A stretch of 35,057 bases of DNA from Apostichopus parvimensis (Eukaryota > Echinodermata > Holothuroidea > Aspidochirotida > Stichopodidae): positions 116,228 through 151,284 of the forward strand of contig KN883608.1 of NCBI GenBank assembly GCA_000934455.1, written 5' to 3'. How positions within the stretch are numbered: the first letter of the stretch is position 1; the number at the start of each line of letters is the position of its first letter. Of the stretch, positions 1 to 11,733 are shown one piece after another. The translations under genes and the position numbers were made by a program. The notes under the pieces are model-generated. The model searched no databases, was not told the origin of the DNA, and saw only the letters and a program-made list of their open reading frames with translations.

Positions 1-3000
1 TTTTTTTTCTCTCTTTACTCTACTAGTAAATCATATTTTTAACGCCACCGCAGAAAAGGTTTGTCATTTATCGGTGAAATATATTTCACACGTTGACAGG
101 CTTTCAACATATACACGGTGGTTGATATGCACTGGAACCTCTCTCGTGTTTCATTCCGTTATATTTTGCTTCCGGTGTTGATACGTTTTCGGTTGATTCC
201 AAACCGGTATACCGATGTCTGAATAATAAAAGTACATGTTTTTTTTGTTGTTGTATTATTGTTAAACACGATTAAGCATTAATGAATTAACTATTATAGC
301 TATCACGGAAGAGTAAAACCAAATTCATGTATCGTGTATATAACATACAAACTAACGTTTTTTTGCGAAAAGAAATTGAGAAATTAACAGAAATTATCGA
401 TGGGGACTATAAAATAGCAGGGGATAAATATTCCGCATCACGTGACTCGGGGCCGGGTTCATGGCTACCATGATCAAACGATCTTGCCCTAGGGTTACTC
501 AACAAGAGTCAGTGACCTCATCGTGTTATGTATAGGGTCAAATGGCCTGTGTCGATGTTCACGCGGCCAGTGGCCATTTTCCGCGTCCATTCTCGCCTGT
601 TCAACCCTGCCTTCTTCGAATGTGTGTATTTTACATCACTCTATACTGTGTCAGACTATATAAGACTATCATTAAAACATGTTTTCTTTCTCCATGTCCA
701 CCATCTCATATAGTAGCTACGCAGCTCAATGCTTGCGTGTAAGGTTTTGTTGTGTTTTACCACTCTAAAAGTGACTTAAATACACGGCTATAGGATCAGT
801 TCGCGTTAGCTTTAAGTAAAAATAAAAAAATAGGTTAATCCTTAATCTAATCTGACGGAGAATTAGCATGTAAAACACAGAAACTACAAAGTGCATTGAA
901 TACTACAGGTAATCCCTCACAACGATCAAACGGAAGTAATAAGACGTAATTGTCATGTTTAGACATCGAGTTCATTTGAAACAGAATTTCTGCTCTGTCG
1001 AAACTATGCTAAAAATACTTCAGGAAGTTGCAGTACCGTATACTTTTAATCGAGGGTCAAGGTGTACCGTATCTTCAATTTCTATAGCCCCCTACAATCT
1101 CTTTTTACAAGTAATAATGATTCCAATTGTTTGTCCCCATCGTAGAAATATCAAGGAATAGGTAGAATAATAATTTTCAATGGGCCGAGGGGTGCACGGG
1201 GGTGGCATAGCTAAGAAAGACCGGTCCTAACGCCGCCCATCCCCCTTTGTCTGCCCCGCCTAAACAAATTGTCATGAAAATGTTTTTTTCTTAGAATTCG
1301 GCTCGAACGGTATACCGTACTCCGCCTGCGCCCCCCCCCCCGCCCCTCCTTCAGAAGAGCATTATTCCCATTCCAATAAAAAAGAAGTCTAACTATGCCA
1401 TTGAGATGTGTCATTTGAGAGACAATCACAGTGGTCCATTGAAAAAGAAAAAAAACTAAAGTTATTTAAATGTCTGATAAATACAGTCTCGCACAAATGA
1501 GAAGAACCCCCTACCTCTAGCCTTCCCCATCCCACACATAGCAGTCCTTACTGATATCACGGAACATATAGGATCATCTTGTGTGGAGGAGCATCACAAA
1601 TAATGTTAATTTATGATTACGCGGACCACGGGAAGTTCTTGCAGGAAACAAACGCTGTATTTAAAATTGATTGTAGAGCGAGAACTTTATCACGTCAGTT
1701 CTACAAGGGGAATATTTTATAGTGGCGAGGATATGAAGATTTCAAGTTTATTTTCATTAACATATGTGTTTACATTGTAAAGCTTTAGGAATGCGTCGTA
1801 TGGATCGTGTGGGTTATTTACTCTTGAGGCCCTCAACGCAACGAAAATATTAACAACTTTGAATAGGATATTAAATCATCTTTTTTATTCTGTCTTTCGT
1901 TTGTTTGTTTCTTTCGTCATCTAGCAATTTCATACAGATGTGTCTAAGAGGATGTCAGGACCCCTCTGGTGTATATTTATTGTTTTTGAAGTGTTTTGGA
2001 AACGATTCTTCAAACTAGAAAAATTAAGCCTTTGGGAGGTGAACTGCTTATTATCAACTGATCAAAATTGTTTACAAAAATGTGATCAATGTGACCGAAC
2101 GTATATATGGTCGGCCGTTTGTGACAAAACCTAAAACAATAGCTCAACTTACAAAATACGTGTCCTAGCGACATTTGAAACGTACAAACATGGCAGTTAA
2201 TCAAAAACGGTAAATATTTTACAAAACAATTTGTTTTGTACGTCGAGAAAACTAATAATAAGCTGTGATTTAACAGCCTTGTTAAGGGTTGTTCACCTTT
2301 TAATGCCATTAGCATTGCCGCCATATTATGCTAGAAAGTCAGATATGGCACATTTATGCTAGAGAAAGTCTAATAATGGTCACTGTTGTTCAGATTTCAA
2401 CCTCTCGAGTCACCTGCTTTGCTCACTGAGACGTTTATCTTATTAAACACTTCTAAATGTTAAAGAATAATTTGGACGGTAAGAACCTCCCACTTTTACT
2501 TGCTACTTTAAAACTTTTTAAAAGTATTAGCAACTTATGATACTTCACTAAGCCCTATACTGATAAAACTTACCCTGTGGGATGTAAAATAAAGTAAACG
2601 CCTTCTAAGCTTTTTAACCCAAAAAACTGGAAGAAAAAGCTGACTGTTTTGCTTGGCATAATTCAATTGACTTCAGACATTGCATGAAAGATGATACAGT
2701 CAAAATTGTTATGGAAAAATATCCGAGGGTGAAGTTAACATGACGGTAAAATATCGCCAAAGTTTGTCCACAGGCAAAGTTGATTTTCCTCCTCTTTTTT
2801 GCCCTTCGACTTCTTTACTGAAATTGTTAGTTATCGTCACATGAGACACTGTGGAGACCATTGTTAATATGATCACATCAGATTGGTAGCAATTCAAACA
2901 AATTTCTTTTCCAAAACATAACGATAGTTATAAGAACTGAAATGTGCATGAGGAAATAAAAGTGATGTTTGAAAGGGAGGAGGGAGGTCGTATGAAGGGA

Positions 3001-3009
3001 GGATGTGAA

Positions 3010-3035
3010 GGGAGGGGGTGAGGGGGATAAGGGGG
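3010..3035 (+). repeat. G-rich tract with quadruplex potential (+ strand)
   Basis: Four runs of three to five G are separated by one to four bases (GGG-A-GGGGG-TGA-GGGGG-ATAA-GGGGG) inside a longer polypurine stretch. This satisfies the usual G-quadruplex pattern on the plus strand. Folding in vivo is not shown by the sequence. Confidence 0.6.
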
Positions 3036-3585
3036 CAAGAAGTAAGAAGGGGAAATCTGATCGATCTCCAAAAAGAAGGCAGATGAACTACTCCCTGTTA
3101 CTTTCTTACGGGACATGATTAAAATAATGTGACACAGTGCTTGTGTTTGCGTATAATTTGGCGGGAACAGGAACTATGAAAGACGCATGCGCAGTTGAAT
3201 CAATTAAAATCTGCTTTATATCAAACAGCATTCTGTTTCCATCCAGATAATTATGAAGGACTGTTGCTTGCTGACATTTTCGAGTTTAGATAGATTTGTT
3301 CTAAAATATTATCTCTTGATAAATTGCACTCTGAGCAAATCTATCGTCAGCAGGTTTTTATGAATTATACGACAGAAAATATGCGGTTTATTGCATAATA
3401 CTTCCGTAAAGTTACGTCCGGTAACTGTCAGTATAAAGGCCTTATCACTACGCAACCTATACATGTTCTGGGGGTTACGTATAAGACATTGTGACCTATT
3501 AAGATAATGTCCGTAGTAGAGTTCGTATTGGGGGCATAAAGGTTGCCTGATATCAGTCACGCTGGAAGTGTGTAAGAGGGGTTCT

Positions 3586-3626
3586 CCCCCTACCCCCACC
3601 TACCCCCACCTACCCCCTCCCCTCCC
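3586..3626 (-). repeat. C-rich decamer repeat, quadruplex potential on - strand
   Basis: About three copies of the decamer TACCCCCACC are followed by further C runs. Read on the minus strand this gives six G runs of three to five bases with short loops, a strong G-quadruplex pattern of opposite polarity to the tract 550 bases upstream. Confidence 0.6.
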
Positions 3627-5354
3627 GTCTCCCTCCTCCTTGAGACATTGTTATTTGAGTAAGTGGATTTAAATGTAAGATAGTGATATCATTTTCACCA
3701 TCTTAGCGACATTATGTTGAGTAAAAGTTGACCCTGCGGTCGAAGTATAAACTATAAATTTCATTTGGCCTACAATCTCCGTGACCAAAATAGTTTATTT
3801 TATGTTTCATTTGACGATTGACAATCTATATTTGCCGGCAAAGGAAATCTTTAACATGGCCCGCGATAAGTTTATAATAGTATCAATATACTTTACGAAA
3901 CATTTCAGCAATTGAAGTATAAGGCCTACGCTGTTACCAGTAGACATAAGCCTTTGGTATAGCGCCTTTTTTTAATTGCTTCACTATAAGTATGTGTGGT
4001 TGTATGGTATACTGTTACATAATATTCAGTACAAAATACCCGTATCGCACCTAAACATCATCATAGCTAAATGACCCGCCGTATAGTGCACACCACCCCC
4101 ACCTCACCCCAGTTCTTCTGCTCTGTATAAAAACACACACAAAACACACTTGTTTCTGTTATCGCTTATCGGCTATCATCTTTACGCAGATAATTAGAAT
4201 AGCGCCTATACCACTAATTACTAAGTCTAGCGAAGTTTGGAACTGATGGTGTGAGTAAACGGGTTTTCACAAGGAACTTATTAGACGAAATAAAACGAAA
4301 CAATTGGACTTAATCCGAGTCTGTTCAATATAATTGTGGGGGAGGAAAAGTGATATCGCGGTTCACTTGTGAGACTTGCACATGAAAGCAGGCTACAGTA
4401 TATGCGTTGTTCCCCGCTTTTTGCATTTAAACTGCCATCTTTTTGGCAAAAGTTTATCTGAAATCATGGCTTGAAAACGTGAAAGATATAAACATTGATA
4501 AAATGTAGACGAAATAGCAATTATATTAATGTTACCCTGAAAAGTCTAGCTTTTTAAAATGTGATACAGGAATTAGGGTCGAAATCATGACAACTGTCAC
4601 AACTTTGTATCTATCGGGGTTACAAACTCTCAACGGCTTTAATACGAAACGGTGAAGTTAACCCCAATTGACCTTTAACACGATTTTTGTCTATACACTT
4701 TAATGTTATCTTCCCAAGAAACTGAGTCAACTGTCAATAAAAATAGATGAGACGTTTGTTTTAATATAACTACCTCGACGCTCAGAGGATCCAGAGAATG
4801 GGGTTAAGGTGGGGAGGGGGCGGTTGGGCCGCCTCTTCTGATATATTTTCGGCCGTGATAATTAGCTGCAAACGTTATGTTGCTCAAATAATGGTACAAA
4901 GTGGTAAGAAACATAAGTAAGCTACATGCGGGTAGTCCTTACTTTTTACCGACGGTTTCTTATGTACAGTGATTTCGGGATTTACCGATAATTGTCTCCT
5001 TCGGCACCCCCACCTCCCCTTTTGATAAATCCTGCCCATCCCCCAGTTCTCACGTATATGGTCATAGATATTCGAGAAATGACCACACAAATAATGAAAA
5101 GTGCCCAGCTGTACAGGTGGTGTGTTAGCGTAAAACAGTCTTAGTTATAATGAAACATGCATTTGGCATTTAGCAATTTAAGCATATAGCAGTAAGAGTT
5201 CTCCAAGTACCACTATTAGTGCTACGTGAGTACTAAATAGCCGCCTGTTTTCATCCAAGTAGGTACCACTAGCAATAGTCTCAGTACTACATATATGGCT
5301 ATACACAGCCCACCACTATACCACAGTTGATAATAAATACTTGTATATACTCAC

Positions 5355-6360
5355 GGACGCATTCGTTGGCTTCTCTCGATGTTGCCCGGGCCCAGGGCCT
5401 GTCGTAGTGGAAAGGTTTACATCTGTCACATTCGGGCCCATCGGTGTTATGCTTACAGTCACAACTCAAGTTACCATCGTCGTCCGAGAGACACCGGGAG
5501 GCATGCCCGTTGCATTTACACCTTCCCCCGACGGTAAAGTCGGAAACGGCGTAATATGACGACTCGATGTCATTCTCCGAGCCTTCTTGAATTTTGTTAA
5601 ACACGACTTTGATGTCGGTAGCAGTGACCCAGTCTTGAAGGACGGGGTTCATGTCGAAATCACCGGCAGAGGGTCTTCCCTCGAGTGTGTTAAATCCGAT
5701 CTGAGAGAGGGACCGTTCAGATTCTTGGGGATCCTTACAGATCGCCTGTTGTTCATTGGCCTTGGTGATTTCGCCATTCTTTGGCAGGTTATATGTACGT
5801 CGACACGTACTAGAGTAAAACTGATAAGGTGACCACGTCCTCCCGTAGTCTTGCGATTTGTAAATCACCATCGAATCTGGACGTTTGTTACAAAAATCCA
5901 GCGTAATATAGACCAATTCGATTTTCTTACCCAGCGACAAAGTGAGAGTTACGTTTTCGTCCGGTTGGCGGAAAGGTTCGCTCTGCCAACAGGTTAAGTT
6001 ATGGGTGTCGTGGTTATCCGTCAGATATTCGGCAGGGTGGCGCCTTTTGGGGTGCGTCGCGTCGCAGATGAAACAGTTGAGTTCCCGTTCTCCTTCGTTT
6101 CCGTTAGATTGAGCGCAGAATCTGTTTGGGGGGCTCCCACATGTACTACTGACTGTGACCTCTCTACCAGAGGCGGCGTTAGTGAAAGGTGGGATACAAC
6201 GGACAGCCCGGTCCTGGTCTCTGTTGTAACAGGGATCGTGGCCGACTTGCCGTGAGAGGTACCACGACATGCGGCTGCAATGGACCGTCGCTAATTGGGA
6301 CCAAAAGAAAGAGACCGATATCAAGACCGATAATCTTAGACCGCATATTAATGTCTCCAT
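5355..6360 (-). CDS. NTN1: Netrin, first coding exon (partial)
   Basis: This encodes the N-terminal 335 residues of a secreted netrin, the laminin-related cue that binds DCC and UNC5 receptors in axon and cell guidance. Residues 1-28 form a hydrophobic signal peptide. A laminin N-terminal domain covers about 40-281, with netrin-type signatures [42 protein letters not shown] and [10 protein letters not shown]. The first laminin-EGF repeat covers about 281-334 ([32 protein letters not shown]). N-glycosylation sequons lie at N121, N136 and N297. The start is the first ATG before the signal peptide, with A at -3 and G at +4. The exon ends at EANECV with donor C|GTGAGT in phase 1, after the first EGF repeat. 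The remaining EGF repeats and the NTR domain are outside the window or undetected. It could be a netrin-1 or netrin-3 type; the single-copy symbol is by similarity. Long plus-strand frames over it are shadows. Confidence 0.95.
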
Positions 6361-6945
6361 TATGAAAATCCGAATTTAAAAGGATCTATCCAGTCTATAA
6401 ATAATCCGTCTTCGATTTCGTGGTACTGTTTATTCCTCAAAAGAAAGAAGGTTTGATTTCGGCTTCACTATTTATCCTTACTGGTCCACACAACTTCGAA
6501 TAATAAATGTAGAAAATTGCAATTTCAAGATCGGTGAGTAACTAAGATTTTTCACTTCAATTTTCCTTTTAATAGAGGAGAGGAAATTATTCTATATTCT
6601 TCCGTTTCCGCGCTCTCGTTTACTTCCTACCACTCAAAGAAAACGTATAAACGTATATAATCCTCGTTAAGATTCGTACAGATACGGAAACAGCTTTTCC
6701 GTAAACTTTATAGCTACCGAACTTTTGATCGCGTGCCGTGCTTGAACTTGAGTTTCGTCAATGTGATTATTATCCCAACCACGACGACTGCGATCTTTCT
6801 GAAAACATCGGCAGACAAAATTTCTCGCATTGGTTTGTCAGGCTGACATAACACAGGTGTCGTGATCGGAATGTGTAAGCACCGTTATGTTTCCACGCTA
6901 AATGAAGCGTCTCAAAACAATGGTTGTTCTCGGGCAAAGAGGTGA

Positions 6946-6980
6946 CATATATACATATATATATATATACACATATATAT
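6946..6980. repeat. AT dinucleotide microsatellite
   Basis: About 35 bases of alternating (AT)n interrupted by single C bases, about 590 bases upstream of the netrin start codon. Confidence 0.85.
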
Positions 6981-7079
6981 TGACTGGCAGTTTGTAAATG
7001 TTTCTACCAAACTCTTGTTTCTAATCTTGCGCTATCACATCGGGAGCTCCCTGATCGCGTCAAGTTAAGATGTGAGCAG

Positions 7080-7107
7080 AGCGCATGCGTCAGTATTTGT
7101 CCAATCA
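7080..7107. promoter_or_regulatory. Candidate NRF1 site plus CCAAT box upstream of netrin
   Basis: AGCGCATGCGTC matches the palindromic NRF1 consensus closely. Twelve bases downstream, GTCCAATCA matches the NF-Y CCAAT box. The pair sits about 720 bases upstream of the netrin ATG and could belong to its promoter. Motif matches alone are weak evidence, and no TATA box or start site could be fixed. Confidence 0.3.
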
Positions 7108-8800
7108 AATGGCTCCCCTCGAATACTTGGCAGATTTAGTGAGTGTGGTATGGGTGTGTGTATATTACATTGTATAGACTTCCACATACACAATGTACGT
7201 GTATAGATGCACACTACTGTTACCTGTAGGGGGTTTACCTGTGCAGTCGGGTCCTAATGACGACAATCTCTTCAGAAATCAGTCGGAGAGGTAGAAAGAT
7301 TGTGATTACGGTACCCCATGAGGACTTATCAGCGGGGCGTAACGGTTCAGGTCGTGCTAAGTAGACCGTTTAATTCCTCTCGAGATGACGTAAAGTGGAG
7401 TTGTCCGTTCATGGGGTAAAAGCATCATTATTCATAACAAAGGACATTAATTAGGACTCAATCCTCTCGTATACAACCCGGATCATTGAATGTTTTGTTC
7501 TGCCAAGTGATCAACTTTTCTTCTCTTGTGCTCTCCAAATTGCGCGGATAAGCCTATGAAATTGGGGGGTACTCGATGCGGCAACAAAAAGAGCTTTTAG
7601 CTTCAGAGGGGAAAGTAGGCTTTTAGTTACAACATGTAAATGGTTACATTATGCTTGTTTTTCTTGGCTCAGTAACTTCTTTTTCTCTAAACGAAAGAGG
7701 CTTTGGTCGGTTTTAATAGCTTTTACATTTAGTCCATTCGTCTCAAGTATACCACGTGTGATTCATTTCATAAATATTCTTAAACAAAAATGAACAAGTG
7801 CAAAAATGGGGCCCAGTGATAATATTACCCCTTGGGCCCGGCCCGACTAGTGACGCTTCTGTGTGCGTAACGGATGATGTTAAGATTGGAATATGAAAAT
7901 AATAGCGGATACTTATTTAATATACATTAAAGGTGGAAGATGTACATGCCATGATGTTGAACAGTATATGTAATTATAAAATGTTGATAATCCAGTGGAA
8001 TGTGTAGTCTATCGTGATGTTTCAACTAACGCACATATTGACTACATACTTTTAGAAAAATTCGGAAAAACACTAATCCATAGCCTACATTCCGAGAAAT
8101 TTATTTACTTAAAAGATTAATCACCATCCGTCGTTCTTAACATATTTTTTTTTCAAAGAATAAAAATATGTTAAATCTTAGCCATTCTACTACATGTGAC
8201 TCAAACATCGACTAAGAATCAATCCTACTTTGAAATTCAATTTTTGGACCTTTTCAAACGCTATGTATTTGCATAGGGGTTAACCTATATATCCATAGGG
8301 TTACAATGAACCAGTTTAATGAAAAATAAAGATATCCAAAAGGAAAGAAATCATAAGGTGCTATAGTGAATGACATCTTCACAAATCACACCACTGGGAC
8401 CTTACAATTCTTTCAAACTGAAACTTGAAGTTTTTAATTCAAAACTGCATATAGATTCCGCTCCGACGGTAGCGAATAAAACACATGTCGTGCTCTGTGG
8501 ACACATTTCATATTATCAAGTGTGAGACCCATCGGCAAGTTCACCACACATAGATCATGACCGCACTCATACACCCACCCACCCCTTTTACCCCATTTTC
8601 CCTGTTCCCTCATATAGCCTCTATTTCTTCAGCCGCCGTGTTGGAACGTATATCCATTGCAAAACTCAAAAAGTTTTGAAAGTGGAAAATAATGACAGCA
8701 AGTGGAGATGTTGCTAAAAAAGAGGGCGCGGTTCCTTTTTTAAGTTTGGTGATGCGGAAGTAAGTTTTTCGCTATGTGAAGTTTGCTACAATCAGTGGAT

Positions 8801-8823
8801 CCAGGGATGTTAGACATCCCTGG
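8801..8823. repeat. Perfect 10-bp hairpin, 3-base loop
   Basis: CCAGGGATGT is followed by TAG and then the exact reverse complement ACATCCCTGG. GGAT and GGAT-like flanks extend partial pairing. It is isolated in the intergenic region and belongs to no gene that I can see. Confidence 0.85.
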
Positions 8824-11733
8824 TGGATCGATGTAAGAAACGTTGCTATGGGGTAGGAGGGAGGGGGGGGGGATGTTTTAGGATCCCATGGGTCATATTG
8901 ATAAGCTTCAAGCGATCATAAAGAGCGCGAAAAACAGTGAATCTTTTGAGAGGATCCAGGGGAAATGACTGTTGGAAGAGTGAATTTCTATTTCTGTTGT
9001 AAAGTAGAGTGAAATTTTGCACATTGAGCTTTTGTAGATTGACTGCCATTAACTATATAATATGTTGAGAACTAAATTGGCATGAAGTGACGCTTTGTAA
9101 TAGAAAAATTAAATTCTCCAAAAGAAAGATAATCCTGATTATTGAGAGAGTTGACTCCCAAGGCTTTGTACTTAAGAATATTCTCGAATATTTTTTCCAT
9201 ACATAATGCAACTCGCTTGAAAATTTAAACTATCAAAAAAATTGTTAAGGGATTCATAATTTTTCAAAGTTGCGGAGAAACTATTTCTTTGAATTTTTTG
9301 AATACGTAAATATTTCTTTTAATCCCGCTGGAGTATTTGCGGCTGAACATTACATGTGATATCGGACAGTCCGGGTGTGAACAGGATTTCAAAGGGGGAT
9401 TCTGACTTTTTCCCCGACTGATTTAGGCCGTAGTGGTATCAATCTTTATGGGAAGGCCAGAGGCGAATCTTTGATTTTATAAAGGAGAAGCATCAGGGCG
9501 TTCATGTGAGGATCTTCCTTCAGAAAATAATAACAATTTAGACGTCAATAATTGCTTTCTGAAGCATAGTTAACGTGTGTAAAACACAAGTTTGTGCCAA
9601 TACATACTCTCAATTAAAGCTTTGTGTGAGGTGAGGTGAGATGAGAGGAAGGGAGGGGTGTACATCCGCAGAAGTGGTCGCGTTCTTCCCCCAAATGAAT
9701 GTAAAATATGATCCCACAACTGAATCACCCCCCGCCCGACTGACAATGGTGAGGGGAGCGGTCATATATCCCCTGCCCCCTCCCTTTGCGCACGCCACTA
9801 ATTCCGTATAAACGAGAAGTCCTTGTGTCAAGATATGACACCAAACTAGTGATTAAACTTGAGAAGGTGAACAGTAATCAGGGGCAATCATATTAGGTTA
9901 ATGATTGCAAGACTTTCTTTTCCACTCATGTGGGCTAAATGAATATTAATCGCACGAACTTCAAAATTATGGACCGTCAATTAGATCGTTGATTTGCGTT
10001 CATACGTGGGCGCTCCGAGTTTTTTCTGAGGTCATTTCGAGCAGGGGTAAACCCACGAGGGAAGGATTCAATCATGGAACTGGGGGGGGGGGGCATATTT
10101 ATTCATAGCTCAATTTAAGGTGATTGGACAAAATTAAGGAGCATTTTTTTTTATTATACAATGAGATACCTCCTAAGCCTTGCAGAATCTCCAGCTTGGC
10201 AACTACCATCAAGCAGAGGTTCTTGTAAAGAAAAGAAGTGAAATAAAAGTTGTATGCAAGCCTAAATGTTCTCATAAAATATGTTTTTTCTTTAAAAACG
10301 TCCAAAATTTTGGACTAAAGCAATTCATCTTTGAGTTTTGTTGCAGTGCTGTGGCGTTTCTCGCACAGTCAATATTTATTGAGGAGGTTATTACCTACCG
10401 TACTAATTACTTTAACAGTAGGTGTTTCTTTATTATATTAAGTTGATTTGAAATTGTGCTTCTCTTTTGATTCAACATCAGTAAAAAAAGTCCATGGTCA
10501 GATTTGGTACCACGTTACCATCTTATATTTGTACCCGTAGTTAGAGTTTTATTCTTTACACAGAAAACAAACTCCATATAGCAACTACAACTGGATTTGC
10601 CTGCAAATACGCAGTATTGTAGTGCTCTTGGTGTTTTTGCAGTATTAGGAACAACTTTTCGGTTGTTCATGTTGTTAATTTTTTGGGCGGACAACACACC
10701 AGGGAGAATAGTTAATCATGTAGGTAACATATTGAGGGCGCTTGTGAGCGCCGTGACGCAGAATACGGCTCTGCCATGACGGGTTCAGAATAAGTTGGCT
10801 ACGCAGCTAGCCTCTGAAACTGCAAATGTACAGAGACTATATGAAACTTCAACATCCAATCATGTAAGTGTCGTTCATTGGCCAGTAATGCCAATATTGT
10901 AGCGCGCACGCACTATAATAAATATTTTAATGGACAACCACCTTTTCAGGTTAACCCTTCCAATTGTTTACCGGAATTTGAATATAGTAAACACATGGAT
11001 CATTTCTCCGATGTTTTGGGTCGTGAAGGAAATTAAGTTGATATGGGGTGGTAACTTACCTGAAAAGACATTCTACGAAAGAACACTCTCCAGTAACATT
11101 GTCTTCGTCATGTTTTAACAATGGGACTTTTGTCATGATTTCTTTCTAAACTTTCAAGAAAATGACACCCTAAGGGCAAATAATGTAACTGAAGTAATTA
11201 AAGCACTTTTTGTTACGAAAATTTGACACATCAATGGAAAATCGAAAGTGGTGTGGGGTGGAGGTCTGGGGGAAGCACGGGGTATCTCCCTTTGTCCGTC
11301 GGCTCCCATATATTTACCTTGAACTCAGCTTGTAAGAGTCTAGCATATTTCGCCGTATCTTTTGACGAAGTATTTATATATGAATGGCGAAAATTTGTCA
11401 TTTTATATTATTTTTTGACATGTGTCATTATATTGTCATTGTCATAAATTTGTCATTTATATTAGCAGTGATATAGTCCAACCTACAAGCTACCAGTTTT
11501 TATTTAATCGCCGTTTATCCGATACAGTGTACCATTTTATATTGCATCGGTGGCAACGTTTATGATTTTATGATAAACATGATCGTTAAAAACTTTTGGG
11601 GACATTGGACGTACACGTACACCGGCGGATAGACGGACGTGAAGGGACCAAGAATTTCTCTGGCTCTGCAAAGTAGATTAGAGGAAATGCGTGGCATATT
11701 CGTTTGTACAAATCTGGTCACTTGGTAAATGCA

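Larger units (their letters stand above)
1..5354. other. Netrin downstream intron or non-coding stretch, no exon found
   Basis: On the minus strand this lies immediately downstream of the netrin exon donor, so it is most simply the following intron. I looked for the second and third laminin-EGF repeats and the C-terminal NTR domain and saw none; the minus-strand open frames here lack the expected cysteine spacing. Visible content is low complexity: an 11-base C run at 1331-1341, a polypurine G-rich tract at about 2975-3060, a C-rich tract at 3586-3626, and an NRF1-like GCATGCGC site near 3184. No gene is supported. Confidence 0.6.
6361..11733. other. Head-to-head intergenic region between netrin and C17orf75
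   Basis: No conserved coding sequence is visible on either strand. The 5' UTRs and promoters of both neighbours must lie here, since the genes point away from each other. Items seen: an AT repeat at 6946-6980, an NRF1-like and CCAAT site pair at 7080-7107, an inverted repeat GGGCCCA/TGGGCCC at 7809-7839, a perfect hairpin at 8801-8823, and G homopolymers at 8863-8872 and 10082-10093. The short open frames have no recognisable protein features. Confidence 0.6.

Noticed and set aside
3309..3599. Possible downstream netrin exon on the minus strand
   Set aside because: The frame lacks the cysteine spacing of laminin-EGF repeats or the NTR domain.
5341..6255. Plus-strand open frames over the netrin exon
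   Set aside because: They are antisense shadows of a strongly conserved minus-strand coding exon.
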